From CAZEWZ01 sp964516765 (GTDB lineage: Bacteria > Bacteroidota > Bacteroidia > Flavobacteriales > UBA7430), in contig CAZEWZ010000010.1 of the NCBI GenBank assembly GCA_964516765.1, forward strand, positions 1 through 56,648: a stretch of DNA of 56,648 nucleotides. Direction: 5' to 3'. The translations under genes and the position numbers were made by a program. The notes below the pieces were generated by a model. The model saw only the letters and a program-made list of their open reading frames with translations, was not told the DNA's origin and did not search any database. Of this stretch, positions 26,628 through 35,051 are shown in pieces; positions within the stretch are counted from its first letter, which is position 1; each line of letters opens with the position of its first letter.

Positions 26628-28598
26628 TTAATTCCCTTCGCAGTCTAAGCCTGGTTCTGGAAATTCACAAGACCCGTTATCTAATAACGCCGTTGACAGA
26701 TAGTTACAAGCACTTGTGTTTGTGCATCCATAAATACCCGTCTCAATAGATGGTCCGTCTTCGCTGTGTTCAAAAACTTCACTTATAAACCAATCACACA
26801 AGTTTATATTTAACACCTCCTGATACGCTTTTACTTGATACCCTTGTCCTGGGTTTAGGTCTCCAATCCCATTAAAATCAAATTCGGGTAAATATGCGTC
26901 CCCGTAATTATCTTTTACGATGACTATACTTTCTTGACAGCTTGACAGAGCTTGACTGATGTCAACTGGGTTAGGACAACAGTAACCTATCATATTCCAG
27001 CCTTCCGTTAAAATTAATGATATGTTCCAAGCCTCTAGGGCGCTTAAAAGATACGAGTTCGTCGCCTCAAAAGATTGTTGGCTCGCAAGCTCAATCTGAA
27101 GTAAGGCAAAAGCCTCCTGAATGTTGGCAATAGAATCAATTAATTCCGCTAAGTCTGTTTCGTGTTGAAAAACACAAGAAGAGTCGTCTATTGTTGAGGA
27201 TAGTTCATAATTATGCGCAAGATTATTAGTGCATCCAATGATCGCCAAGTCCTCCGGGTAAAAAACAAAATTTGAAACTAAATTAATGCTGTTTTGTGAA
27301 TAGGCGTCTGAACCCGAAATATAATTTGCTTCCGCTATATAGTAGTTATTTTCTATCGAATCAGTTAGCCCTAATTCACTAACAAGCCACACGATTTGTT
27401 CTCCCTGACTAAAGCCGTCTTTTTCTTCTGTGGTGAGGTCGTCTGCATAAACAGCAATTGAACCAACTCCACCACCCCAAGTAGAAAACCCGGCACAATT
27501 TAACCCGCCGTTTGAATTGACATAAAAAGCTCCTATCGAAAAGCCTTCTAAGATAATCGAGTCGCCTTGCTGCAACTCTTCTATAAGATAGGTAGCATTT
27601 GTCCCAGTATTAATCTCTTCTTGATTCTGAGGCCAGTTGATGGAAGGTTGGTGTTCACAGCTCCCATCATCTAAGTTGGCCTCAATCGAGAAATTAATCG
27701 ATTCTTGTTCGGTACAGCCAAAAAAGCAAGAGGGGTAGTTACCTAGCATTTCTTCTAGTTGCTCTGGGTAAGTGTTTACGCAAGCAATGGGGTTATTATT
27801 AATGTCGAGATTTAAAAGCGCATCTGGAATGTGGGGTAGATAAGTTAAATTATTGTTCTGTATGCTAAGAGTTGCGATTGATTCGGGCAAAAAATCAACC
27901 CCGCTTATTTGATTGCCATAACAAAGCACTTGTTCAACGTTATTAGGAAGGGTTGGTAGGGAGGTTAAATCATTATATGCACAAAATAAAACCTCTAAAT
28001 TATTTGGTAGATTGGGAAGGCTGGTGAGTTCATTAAAACACAGCTTTAGGTCTTCGACACTCTCTGGTAAGTAAGCGATCGTGTTTATTGAGTTGTGACG
28101 CAGGTCTATGGTAACTATTTCTGGGGGTAAGTGCAAAATCTCGTTGAGATTATTCCACTTTGCGAAGAGAGTCGAGATCTGGTTGGGTAACAATGGAAAA
28201 GAAAGTAGGTTGTTGTTTTCGCAAGACAATAATTCCAAATTAGAAAAAAGCTCTACTCCATTAATATTATATAGACCTAAGCCATCAAGATTCAATTCGG
28301 TTATTGTAGAGGCAACGGCTGAGTCTATCTGTCCGTTCTGGATTAAATTCGAATAATTTTCGCTCAAATAATTGAAAAATATCGTGTCTACTTGGTCGTC
28401 GCTTTCCTGGACTAAATCTTCAACATCCCCTTCGGACCCTAGCGCTACAAGCAACGAATCCAACTGAACAAGAACATCCATTGGGTATTCGGCACAGTTA
28501 GGGTAGAGAGTCATTATTGAGTCGATCTGGGTTTGGGTGTCTTGAGCGAAACTATTGACTTGAAAACAAAAAATAAATAGGTAGGTTAACTTTTTCAT
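26628..28598 (-). CDS. Secreted leucine-rich-repeat protein with GCT/DGSC cysteine repeats
   Basis: A 656-residue exported protein (MKKLTYLFIFCFQVNSFAQ). Residues about 95-285 form eight or more leucine-rich repeats of the LPNNLEVLFCAYNDLTSLP type. Then come a GCTxxxxxNF...DDGSC repeat (about 295), a NTGTNATYLIEELQQGDSI domain common in marine Bacteroidota secreted proteins, a second GCT repeat (about 455), a coiled segment, a LTEGWNMIGYCC domain with GIGDLNPGQGYQVK, and a third GCTNTSACNY repeat. The protein stops at GLDCEGN, just where related proteins usually go on with calcium-binding repeats and a sorting domain, so the C-terminus may be cut short. Role unknown; adhesion is the common guess. 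Confidence 0.85.
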   Translation of the reverse strand: MKKLTYLFIFCFQVNSFAQDTQTQIDSIMTLYPNCAEYPMDVLVQLDSLLVALGSEGDVEDLVQESDDQVDTIFFNYLSENYSNLIQNGQIDSAVASTITELNLDGLGLYNINGVELFSNLELLSCENNNLLSFPLLPNQISTLFAKWNNLNEILHLPPEIVTIDLRHNSINTIAYLPESVEDLKLCFNELTSLPNLPNNLEVLFCAYNDLTSLPTLPNNVEQVLCYGNQISGVDFLPESIATLSIQNNNLTYLPHIPDALLNLDINNNPIACVNTYPEQLEEMLGNYPSCFFGCTEQESINFSIEANLDDGSCEHQPSINWPQNQEEINTGTNATYLIEELQQGDSIILEGFSIGAFYVNSNGGLNCAGFSTWGGGVGSIAVYADDLTTEEKDGFSQGEQIVWLVSELGLTDSIENNYYIAEANYISGSDAYSQNSINLVSNFVFYPEDLAIIGCTNNLAHNYELSSTIDDSSCVFQHETDLAELIDSIANIQEAFALLQIELASQQSFEATNSYLLSALEAWNISLILTEGWNMIGYCCPNPVDISQALSSCQESIVIVKDNYGDAYLPEFDFNGIGDLNPGQGYQVKAYQEVLNINLCDWFISEVFEHSEDGPSIETGIYGCTNTSACNYLSTALLDNGSCEFPEPGLDCEGN

Positions 28599-28620
28599 CC
28601 TTGAAAAATTGAATTCATTA

Positions 28621-28653
28621 CAAATTTAAGGATAAAATAATGTAATCGGGCAA
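28621..28653 (-). promoter_or_regulatory. Promoter of the LRR protein gene
   Basis: On the minus strand TTTG, a 22-base spacer and TAAATTTG (28621-28628), 22 bases before the start codon. It overlaps the T-tract side of the terminator of the upstream small gene. Confidence 0.55.
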
Positions 28654-28655
28654 AG

Positions 28656-28682
28656 AAAAAAGCCCTTATAAAAAAAGGGCTT
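28656..28682 (-). terminator. Terminator of small membrane protein B
   Basis: Minus-strand stem AAGCCCTT/AAGGGCTT with a T/A-rich loop followed by six T; 16 bases past the stop codon. Confidence 0.75.
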
Positions 28683-28698
28683 AAATAATATTATGTGT

Positions 28699-28935
28699 TT
28701 ACTGTTTCTTAAAAACGGAATATAAAACCAAGAGTGCGGCAACTCCAATAAAATTATTTTGCCCCAGCGAATTAATTGCGCTTTGAATATTTTGAATTGG
28801 ACTCCAACCCAGAAGGGGCTCTCCGATAATTAACTGAACCACCACTCCTAAACATAAAATCGGCACAGCTATCTCCACCGCTTCACTTAGATAATTTTTA
28901 ATTCTATTGACTATTGTTTTTTGATCTTCGTTCAT
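28699..28935 (-). CDS. Small two-helix membrane protein B
   Basis: A 78-residue protein: a charged N-terminus (MNEDQKTIVNRIKNYL), a first hydrophobic helix (about 17-38, AVEIAVPILCLGVVVQLIIG), a polar loop with WSPIQNIQ, a second helix (about 60-74, FIGVAALLVLYSVF) and a terminal KKQ. It shares with protein A the pattern LGxVxxxxLG, Asn-x-Ile, G-[F/V]-x-G-[L/V]-x-ALLV and a final KK, so they are paralogs. It resembles holins, phage coat proteins and type I toxins only in general shape. I do not recognise the family. It is bounded by terminators on both sides. Confidence 0.7.
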   Translation of the reverse strand: MNEDQKTIVNRIKNYLSEAVEIAVPILCLGVVVQLIIGEPLLGWSPIQNIQSAINSLGQNNFIGVAALLVLYSVFKKQ

Positions 28936-28950
28936 GTGTGCGGTCTTAAA

Positions 28951-28993
28951 AAATTAATAAGCATTAAGCCCCTTTTGGGGCTTAATGCTTATT
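28951..28993 (-). terminator. Long perfect hairpin between the two small genes
   Basis: AATAAGCATTAAGCCCC at 28956-28972 and its exact complement at 28977-28993 form a 17-pair stem with a 4-base loop. On the minus strand it begins 3 bases after the stop of protein A and a TTTTTT run lies 2 bases past the stem. It should end most transcripts of A and give only part read-through into B, and it also stabilises the 3' end. Confidence 0.85.
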
Positions 28994-28996
28994 TAA

Positions 28997-29215
28997 CTAC
29001 TTCTTCATAAAAGATAAAACAACCAATAAGGCTACTAATCCTACAAATCCTCCACTAGCAAATTGAGCTACCAAACCGGTAATGTTGTCAATCACTGTAA
29101 ATGGAGACCCGGCTCCTAATAAAATTTCGGCTACGATTCCGAGACCCAAAAGGGACATCAACAATCCAACGATTCCCGAAATAAACGAACCTAAATTTTT
29201 AAATACTGCTTCCAT
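28997..29215 (-). CDS. Small two-helix membrane protein A
   Basis: A 72-residue protein starting MEAVFKNLGSFISGIVG, with two hydrophobic helices (about 10-33, GLLMSLLGLGIVAEILLG, and 54-69, GGFVGLVALLVVLSF) and a final MKK. The start at 29215 is chosen since the region before it is promoter. It is a paralog of protein B downstream. The strong promoter, the nearly perfect terminator and the simple Gly/Leu/Val composition suggest a highly made structural or membrane-active peptide. Function unknown. Confidence 0.7.
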   Translation of the reverse strand: MEAVFKNLGSFISGIVGLLMSLLGLGIVAEILLGAGSPFTVIDNITGLVAQFASGGFVGLVALLVVLSFMKK

Positions 29216-29243
29216 AATTAAAGGGTTTTTAGTTAATAGACTC

Positions 29244-29275
29244 AAATATAATAAGATAGATCTCCGTTTTCCAAA
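29244..29275 (-). promoter_or_regulatory. Promoter of small membrane protein A
   Basis: Minus-strand TTTG, 21-base spacer and TATATTTG (29244-29251), with the start codon 28 bases on. This matches the consensus as well as the tRNA promoters do. Confidence 0.7.
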
Positions 29276-29361
29276 AAAATATTGTTTGGGGGGAAATTCC
29301 AGCAACTTTTGAAAACACTGATTTCTAAGGGGTTGTAATTACGGTTTACTTAGGCCTGAAA

Positions 29362-29400
29362 GTCTTTTTCGGACGAAAGACGCTGTTTTTTATTTTTTTT
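29362..29400 (+). terminator. Terminator-like hairpin with T tract, without an obvious plus-strand gene
   Basis: GTCTTT/AAAGAC stem (29362-29367 and 29376-29381) followed by GCTGTTTTTTATTTTTTTTTT. The region 29216-29523 holds no gene apart from the protein A promoter on the other strand, so this could end a small RNA or be chance in T-rich DNA. Confidence 0.35.
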
Positions 29401-29523
29401 TTAGGCCACTTATCAACAATGGTTCGTTAATAATATTGATTGCCTGAACCCCTTGTATTCACTGTTTTTCAAAGCTTTATGTTGTTATTTTGTTCGTTTT
29501 TTTGAAATTATGTGCTTTTGTAC

Positions 29524-31230
29524 CTATTTATCTTCGTTTAACTTCATTTCGTCCTTGATTTGACCTATTTTCTTCTGCATTTTTTCTCTTTCTTGTTCAA
29601 ATTCGGCGAACTGTCCTATTTTTCCTTGAACTGAAAAGTAAAATTTTATCTTGGGTTCCGTTCCTGAGGGCCGCGCCGTGACCCTTGTTCCGTTCAGAGT
29701 AACAAATTGTAACACATTTGAGGCGGGGAGTCCTGTCTTGGAGCCTTCTAAAAAGTCTATTATTTCGACCACACTTTCTCCCAAAATCTCTTTTGGGGGA
29801 GATGATCGCAGGTTTTGCATCATTTTAGCTATTTCATTCGCTCCACTTCGCCCACTTTTAGTAATGGATAATAGTTCTTCAAAATAAAACCCATGCTCCC
29901 TATACATTTCCATCATTAGATCTAAAAGATCCTTTCCCTGGTTTTTTGCCCAAGCCACCATTTCTGCAATTATTGCGCAAGATATTACGGCATCTTTATC
30001 GCGAACAAAATCACCTGCCAAATAGCCATAACTTTCTTCTCCTCCACCAATAAAGGTTTCTTTGCCTTCCTTCTCCTTAATTAGGGCACCAATGTGTTTA
30101 AAGCCTGTTAGTGTTTTATATGACTTAACTCCGCTTGCTCGGGCTAAAGAATTTATTAAATCGGTCGTCACTACTGTTGTGGCAACGAATTGGTTCCCGT
30201 CTATTTTTCCTTTTTCCTTCCATTTAGATAATAAATAGTTTACTAACAAAGATCCTGTCTGGTTTCCATTTAAAATGATAAACTCTCCTTGCTTATTTGG
30301 AACCGCTATACCGACGCGGTCGGCGTCGGGGTCTGTTCCCATAACAAGGACAGCTCGTTTCTTCTTTGCTAATTCAATCGCTAGACCTAAAGCCTCCGGT
30401 TCTTCTGGGTTTGGGGATTGGACTGTAGGAAAGTTTCCGTTTATTTCATCTTGAGAAGCGACGGTGATCACCTTTTTAAAACCATACTCTTTAAGGGTTT
30501 TGGGAACCAATACTGAACCCGTTCCATGAATCCCTGTGAATACAATTGGCATCTCCGCCTGTTTGAATATGTCCTCCGGAGAAAGACTGAGGGTTTTTAT
30601 TCTTCCAATATACGCTTGATCCATTTCTTCCCCCAAAAAATGTATCAATGCTGGTTGGGGATGAAACTTCACCTGATCTATTCTAAGGCCTCGAACCTTG
30701 CTTATTAGCTCTTGGTCAAAGGGGCTAACTATCTGGCCGCCATCTTCTCCATAAACCTTAAATCCATTGTATTCTTTTGGATTGTGAGAAGCGGTTATAA
30801 CAATCCCGCCTTGGCACCCTAATTCACGTACCGCAAAAGAAAGCTCTGGGGTCGGTCGTGGGTCGCTAAACAAATAAACATGAATGCTGTTTGAAGAAAA
30901 AACCTCTGCGGCAGTCTGAGCAAAAAGCCGGGAATTATTTCTACAATCATAGGCAATCGCTATAGATACTTTTTGGTGTGGGTAAGATTCGGTTAACGCT
31001 ATAGCCATGCCCTGACTAGCCTTACCAATTGTGTAAACATTGATTCTGTTTGTACCCGCGCCCATGAGGCCGCGCATTCCTCCTGTGCCAAAATCAAGGT
31101 CCTTGTAAAAAGCCTCAATTAACGGATCCCCGCCCCTCTTAATAAGCGCTTTTACCTCTGCCCTTGTATTTTCGTCGTAATTGCCTGACAACCATTTTGA
31201 TGCTGAATCTACTACCCCCCCCTCTATCAT
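29524..31230 (-). CDS. Phosphoglucomutase/phosphomannomutase family protein
   Basis: A 568-residue alpha-D-phosphohexomutase that moves phosphate between C1 and C6 (or C5 for pentoses), supplying sugar-1-phosphates. Four domains are expected; visible motifs are the phosphoserine loop TASHNPKEYNGFKVYG near residue 145, the metal loop DPDADRVGIAV near 300, the sugar-binding GGGEESYGYLAGDF near 395, and the phosphate-binding RPSGTEPKIKFYF near the end. Length matches the PgcA/phosphopentomutase-like group. It overlaps the DMT transporter gene by 4 bases, so the two are coupled. Confidence 0.94.
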   Translation of the reverse strand: MIEGGVVDSASKWLSGNYDENTRAEVKALIKRGGDPLIEAFYKDLDFGTGGMRGLMGAGTNRINVYTIGKASQGMAIALTESYPHQKVSIAIAYDCRNNSRLFAQTAAEVFSSNSIHVYLFSDPRPTPELSFAVRELGCQGGIVITASHNPKEYNGFKVYGEDGGQIVSPFDQELISKVRGLRIDQVKFHPQPALIHFLGEEMDQAYIGRIKTLSLSPEDIFKQAEMPIVFTGIHGTGSVLVPKTLKEYGFKKVITVASQDEINGNFPTVQSPNPEEPEALGLAIELAKKKRAVLVMGTDPDADRVGIAVPNKQGEFIILNGNQTGSLLVNYLLSKWKEKGKIDGNQFVATTVVTTDLINSLARASGVKSYKTLTGFKHIGALIKEKEGKETFIGGGEESYGYLAGDFVRDKDAVISCAIIAEMVAWAKNQGKDLLDLMMEMYREHGFYFEELLSITKSGRSGANEIAKMMQNLRSSPPKEILGESVVEIIDFLEGSKTGLPASNVLQFVTLNGTRVTARPSGTEPKIKFYFSVQGKIGQFAEFEQEREKMQKKIGQIKDEMKLNEDK

Positions 31231-32075
31231 TGTGATATTTCTTTGTTTTTATAAATCATATTTAAACCAACCCCCAAAAGTAATAGTAAAATTCCAAAAA
31301 TGCTGAACACAGAATATGTTTCTCCAAAAAATAAATAGCCATATACAAATGCAAACAAAACACCCACATACTTGTAAATCATGGTATTGCCGGTAAAATC
31401 GCCTTGGATTCCCTTGGTCATAAGAACTTGCGCTAACTGGGTTAAAAGCCCTAAAAGAAGTAGAAACAACCAGTCGATTCCTTTAGGGCTGATCCAATCA
31501 AAATAAGACAAAAACCCCATAATAGGTGTCGCGACAAGGGGAAAATAAAAAACAACCACTAGGGGGTCTTCAGTGACTCTTAAAAAGCGAATACAGTTAT
31601 ATGCCAGTCCAGATAAACCCGCAGAAAGAACACCTAAGCCAACAAACTTTATGGAAATTTGTCCGGACAAATCAAACCCCTTTAGCATCATTATACCTAA
31701 AAAGGAGAGTGCGAAAAAAAACCACTGTCTAGGCTTTAATTTCTCTTTTACTATCCAAACCGCAAAAATAGCAGTAAAAATAGGAGATAAGTATTGAATT
31801 GTTACGGCGCCAGCTAAGGGAATGTTTTGAAGTGTAACAAAAAACAAAGTTAAGGCGGTTGTTCCTAAAGCCCCCCGGGCAAACAAAACTTTTCTATTAT
31901 TACCAAGCAGCGCCACTTTTCTTTTTTTAAGACTAAAGAAACACAGAAGAAGGGAGGTTAGAGAGCGAAAAAAAACCAACTCAAAAACAGGAATGTGGGG
32001 AAGGGTTTTTACGCATAGATGCATTAAGGAAAAAGCGAAAGAAGAAAGTATCATAAATCGAGCTGCCCTGTTCAT
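31227..32075 (-). CDS. DMT-superfamily transporter (EamA)
   Basis: A 282-residue inner-membrane protein with about ten hydrophobic helices in two EamA repeats, for example FSLMHLCVKTLPHIPVFELV with RSLTSLL in the first and FTGNTMIYKYVGVLFAF in the second. The family exports metabolites or drugs; the substrate cannot be told. It is first in a two-gene operon with the phosphohexomutase and divergent from polA (131 bases between). Confidence 0.9.
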   Translation of the reverse strand: MNRAARFMILSSFAFSLMHLCVKTLPHIPVFELVFFRSLTSLLLCFFSLKKRKVALLGNNRKVLFARGALGTTALTLFFVTLQNIPLAGAVTIQYLSPIFTAIFAVWIVKEKLKPRQWFFFALSFLGIMMLKGFDLSGQISIKFVGLGVLSAGLSGLAYNCIRFLRVTEDPLVVVFYFPLVATPIMGFLSYFDWISPKGIDWLFLLLLGLLTQLAQVLMTKGIQGDFTGNTMIYKYVGVLFAFVYGYLFFGETYSVFSIFGILLLLLGVGLNMIYKNKEISQ

Positions 32076-32090
32076 TTACTTGTTTTTTAA

Positions 32091-32123
32091 CAAATATAGC
32101 ATAGAAGGGGCTCTTTTGAACAA
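32091..32123 (-). promoter_or_regulatory. Promoter of the DMT transporter-phosphohexomutase operon
   Basis: Minus-strand TTG, 22-base spacer and perfect TATATTTG (32091-32098), 15 bases before the ATG, so the leader should be about 10 bases or less. Confidence 0.55.
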
Positions 32124-32156
32124 GATGATGTGCCTATTTTAATGTTAGGGCGACAC

Positions 32157-32184
32157 TTGACGATGACGAAATTTTATATCTTAG
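32157..32184 (+). promoter_or_regulatory. Candidate polA promoter
   Basis: TTG at 32157-32159, a 17-base spacer and TATCTTAG (7 of 8 with flexible positions near TAnnTTTG) at 32177-32184, 22 bases before the polA ATG. Confidence 0.35.
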
Positions 32185-32206
32185 CTATTATTCGTAAACC
32201 TGTATT

Positions 32207-35011
32207 ATGACACCTAAATCTGAAAAAAAATTATTTCTCTTTGATGCTTTTGCGCTTATTTATAGGGCATACTTTGCTTTTGCAAAAAACCCTCGAATAA
32301 ACTCAAAAGGACAAGACACTTCTGCGGTCTTAGGGTTAGTAAACACGCTTATGGACGTACAAATGAAAGAGCAACCTACGCATTGGGCTATTTGTTTTGA
32401 TACCTCTGAGCCTACGGAAAGACACCTAGAATACACTGAATACAAGGCCCAAAGAGAGGCTATGCCTGAGGGTATTTCCTCTGCTTTACCTTTCATTTTT
32501 GAGATGATGGACGCGCTAAATATTCCCGTTATTGCAAAACCCGGCTTTGAGGCAGACGATGTAATTGGTACGCTTGCAAAAAAAGCAGAAAAAGAGGGTT
32601 TTACCACTTATATGATGACGCCCGACAAAGATTTTGCTCAATTAGTCTCCAAAAATATTTACATGTATAAGCCTCCCAGAATGGGCGGGGGGGCCGAGGT
32701 TTGGGGAGTTGCTGAAGTTCTTAAGAAGTTTGAAATCAACCGTATAGACCAGGTGGTTGATTACCTTGGTATGATGGGGGATGCCTCAGACAACATTCCA
32801 GGAATACCTGGTGTTGGAGATAAAACCGCAAAAAAACTCTTGTCTCTGTATGACAGTATGGAGGGTTTGTATAATCACACTGATGATCTCAAGGGTAAAC
32901 AAAAAGAAAAGGTAGAAGAAAATAAAGATTTAGCTTTTTTATCTAAGAGGTTGGCTACTATAAACCTTCGGGTTCCTGTGGTTTTTGACGCTAACAAACT
33001 CATTCGAAAAGAAATGAACAAAGAGGCGGTCAAAGATCTATTCGAAGAGTTAGAGTTTCGCCGTCTTTCTGATCGTTGGTTTGGGCCTAAAAAAGAGAAA
33101 AATCCTGCCGATCTAGTTAATCCAAAAAAAAACTCAAACCCTTCACAAGTAGATCTTTTCACTAATGAAAAACATCAAAATGATTTGTTCAGCAGCAACT
33201 ATGAAACAATAGAAACGTCAAAGCCTATCTACAAGTTAGTTGACAGCACGGCATCATGTATGGCTCTCGTTGAGCGTTTAATCACATTAAAATCTGTTTC
33301 TTTTTACACAGAAACCTCTTCTATAGAGGCCTTAAAAGCGGAAGTTGTGGGTATTTCTTTTTCTTTCAAAACTAAGGAGGCTTATTATGTACCTATTCCT
33401 TCTGGGGTGGAAGAGAGAAATAAAATCTTTTCTATTTTTAAACCTTTCTTCGAAAACAAAAGAATAGAAAAGGTCGGGTATAACATAAAGCACGACCTTC
33501 TAGTGCTTGCTAAACACAAAATTGATTTAGCTGGGCCTTTGTTTGATACGATGATTGCGCACTACCTTCTTGAGGCGGATATGGGTCACAACATGTCTGT
33601 TCTTGCGGAAACATATTTAAATTATTCTCCGATTAAAATTGATGCCTTGATGGGGAAAGGTAAGTATCTAGTTGACACGCGCAGCATTTCGCCTAGCAGG
33701 GTTAAAGATTTTTCCTGCGAGGACGCAGACATCGCGTGGAGGTTGAAGGGGGTGTTTAATCCTCAATTAAAAGACGAAGATTTGCTAACTCTTTTTAAAG
33801 ATGTTGAAATGCCCCTGATAGTCGTGCTTGCTAAAATGGAGCGTGAAGGAATCAATCTCGACCGCGAAAGCTTGTCTGTGTTTTCTGAAGAACTTGCCTC
33901 TTCTATTGTTAAGCTTCAAGAAGAAATTTGTGAACTAGCTGGATTTGAGTTTAATATTGCCTCTCCCAAACAACTTGGGGATGTATTGTTTAATCATCTA
34001 AAACTAAATGATAAAGCAAAAAAAACAAAAACTGGCCAATTTTCGACTTCAGAAGACGTGTTAAGTCGCTTGAAAAAAAAGCACCCTATCATTGAAAAAA
34101 TACTAGATTTTCGTTCTTTACAAAAACTTCGCTCTACTTATGTAGACGCTTTACCTAACTTAGTAAATCCAGAAACGAGAAGAATACACAGCTCTTTTAA
34201 CCAGGCGATAGCAGCTACGGGAAGGCTTAGCTCAAACAATCCTAACCTTCAAAACATCCCTATTCGTTCAGAAAAGGGGCGTGAAGTGAGAAAAGCATTT
34301 ATTCCAAAAAATGATCAGTTTTTACTTTTGGCTGCTGATTACTCTCAAGTAGAGCTTCGTCTCATTGCGGAATTAAGTGGAGACCCCACGATGATAGACG
34401 CATTTAAAAAAGGCTTAGATATTCACGCTATAACCGCCTCAAAAGTTTTTAACACCCCTTTAAATCAAGTAAGTAGAGAAATGCGTTCAAACGCAAAAAC
34501 GGTTAATTTTGGAATTATCTATGGTGTTTCTGCGTTTGGTTTAAGTCAACAGTCTAGTTTGTCTAGGAAGGAGTCTAGCGAAATAATTAAAAATTATTTT
34601 GATACCTATCCGAAACTTAAAGAATACATGGACGCAAACATCGCCTTTGCTCGCGAACATGGTTATGTGAAAACTGTTATGAATAGAAAAAGAAGGTTAA
34701 AAGATATTAATTCAAGAAATAGTGTTGTCCGGGGTCATGCTGAAAGAAACGCAATAAACGCCCCAATCCAAGGCTCTGCTGCAGACATAATCAAGGTGGC
34801 TATGGTTGATATTCATAATAAATTAGAGCAGATGGGTTTAAAATCAAAACTTCTTTTACAAGTGCATGATGAACTCGTCTTTGACGCGTTAAAAGAAGAG
34901 TTGAATATTCTTAAGCCTCTCGTTAAAAAAGCAATGGAAGAGGCTTACTCTTCGTCTGTTCCTTTAGTGGTTGACTTGGGAGAGGGTTTGAATTGGTTAG
35001 AAGCCCACTAG
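32207..35011 (+). CDS. polA: DNA polymerase I, proofreading site degenerate
   Basis: A 934-residue family A polymerase for Okazaki processing and repair. The N-terminal 5' nuclease (about 8-290) is intact (FDAFALIYRAYFAF, GDASDNIPGIPGVGDKTA). The polymerase has motif A AADYSQVELRLIAELSGD, motif B KTVNFGIIYGVSAFG and motif C LLQVHDELVFD. In the 3'-5' exonuclease the first motif, normally DTET, reads YTET: Tyr367 replaces the metal-binding Asp while Glu369 stays. Asp430 and Asp506 of the other motifs are present, and Phe502 replaces the usual Tyr. Proofreading is therefore probably weak or absent. Confidence 0.96.
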   Translation: MTPKSEKKLFLFDAFALIYRAYFAFAKNPRINSKGQDTSAVLGLVNTLMDVQMKEQPTHWAICFDTSEPTERHLEYTEYKAQREAMPEGISSALPFIFEMMDALNIPVIAKPGFEADDVIGTLAKKAEKEGFTTYMMTPDKDFAQLVSKNIYMYKPPRMGGGAEVWGVAEVLKKFEINRIDQVVDYLGMMGDASDNIPGIPGVGDKTAKKLLSLYDSMEGLYNHTDDLKGKQKEKVEENKDLAFLSKRLATINLRVPVVFDANKLIRKEMNKEAVKDLFEELEFRRLSDRWFGPKKEKNPADLVNPKKNSNPSQVDLFTNEKHQNDLFSSNYETIETSKPIYKLVDSTASCMALVERLITLKSVSFYTETSSIEALKAEVVGISFSFKTKEAYYVPIPSGVEERNKIFSIFKPFFENKRIEKVGYNIKHDLLVLAKHKIDLAGPLFDTMIAHYLLEADMGHNMSVLAETYLNYSPIKIDALMGKGKYLVDTRSISPSRVKDFSCEDADIAWRLKGVFNPQLKDEDLLTLFKDVEMPLIVVLAKMEREGINLDRESLSVFSEELASSIVKLQEEICELAGFEFNIASPKQLGDVLFNHLKLNDKAKKTKTGQFSTSEDVLSRLKKKHPIIEKILDFRSLQKLRSTYVDALPNLVNPETRRIHSSFNQAIAATGRLSSNNPNLQNIPIRSEKGREVRKAFIPKNDQFLLLAADYSQVELRLIAELSGDPTMIDAFKKGLDIHAITASKVFNTPLNQVSREMRSNAKTVNFGIIYGVSAFGLSQQSSLSRKESSEIIKNYFDTYPKLKEYMDANIAFAREHGYVKTVMNRKRRLKDINSRNSVVRGHAERNAINAPIQGSAADIIKVAMVDIHNKLEQMGLKSKLLLQVHDELVFDALKEELNILKPLVKKAMEEAYSSSVPLVVDLGEGLNWLEAH

Positions 35012-35051
35012 ATTGTTTTCTTCTTCTTTAATATTGTCTTATAACTCACTA

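Noticed and set aside
28997..29305. 102-residue version of microprotein A
   Set aside because: The first 30 residues lie over a consensus promoter, so ATG at 29215 is the start.
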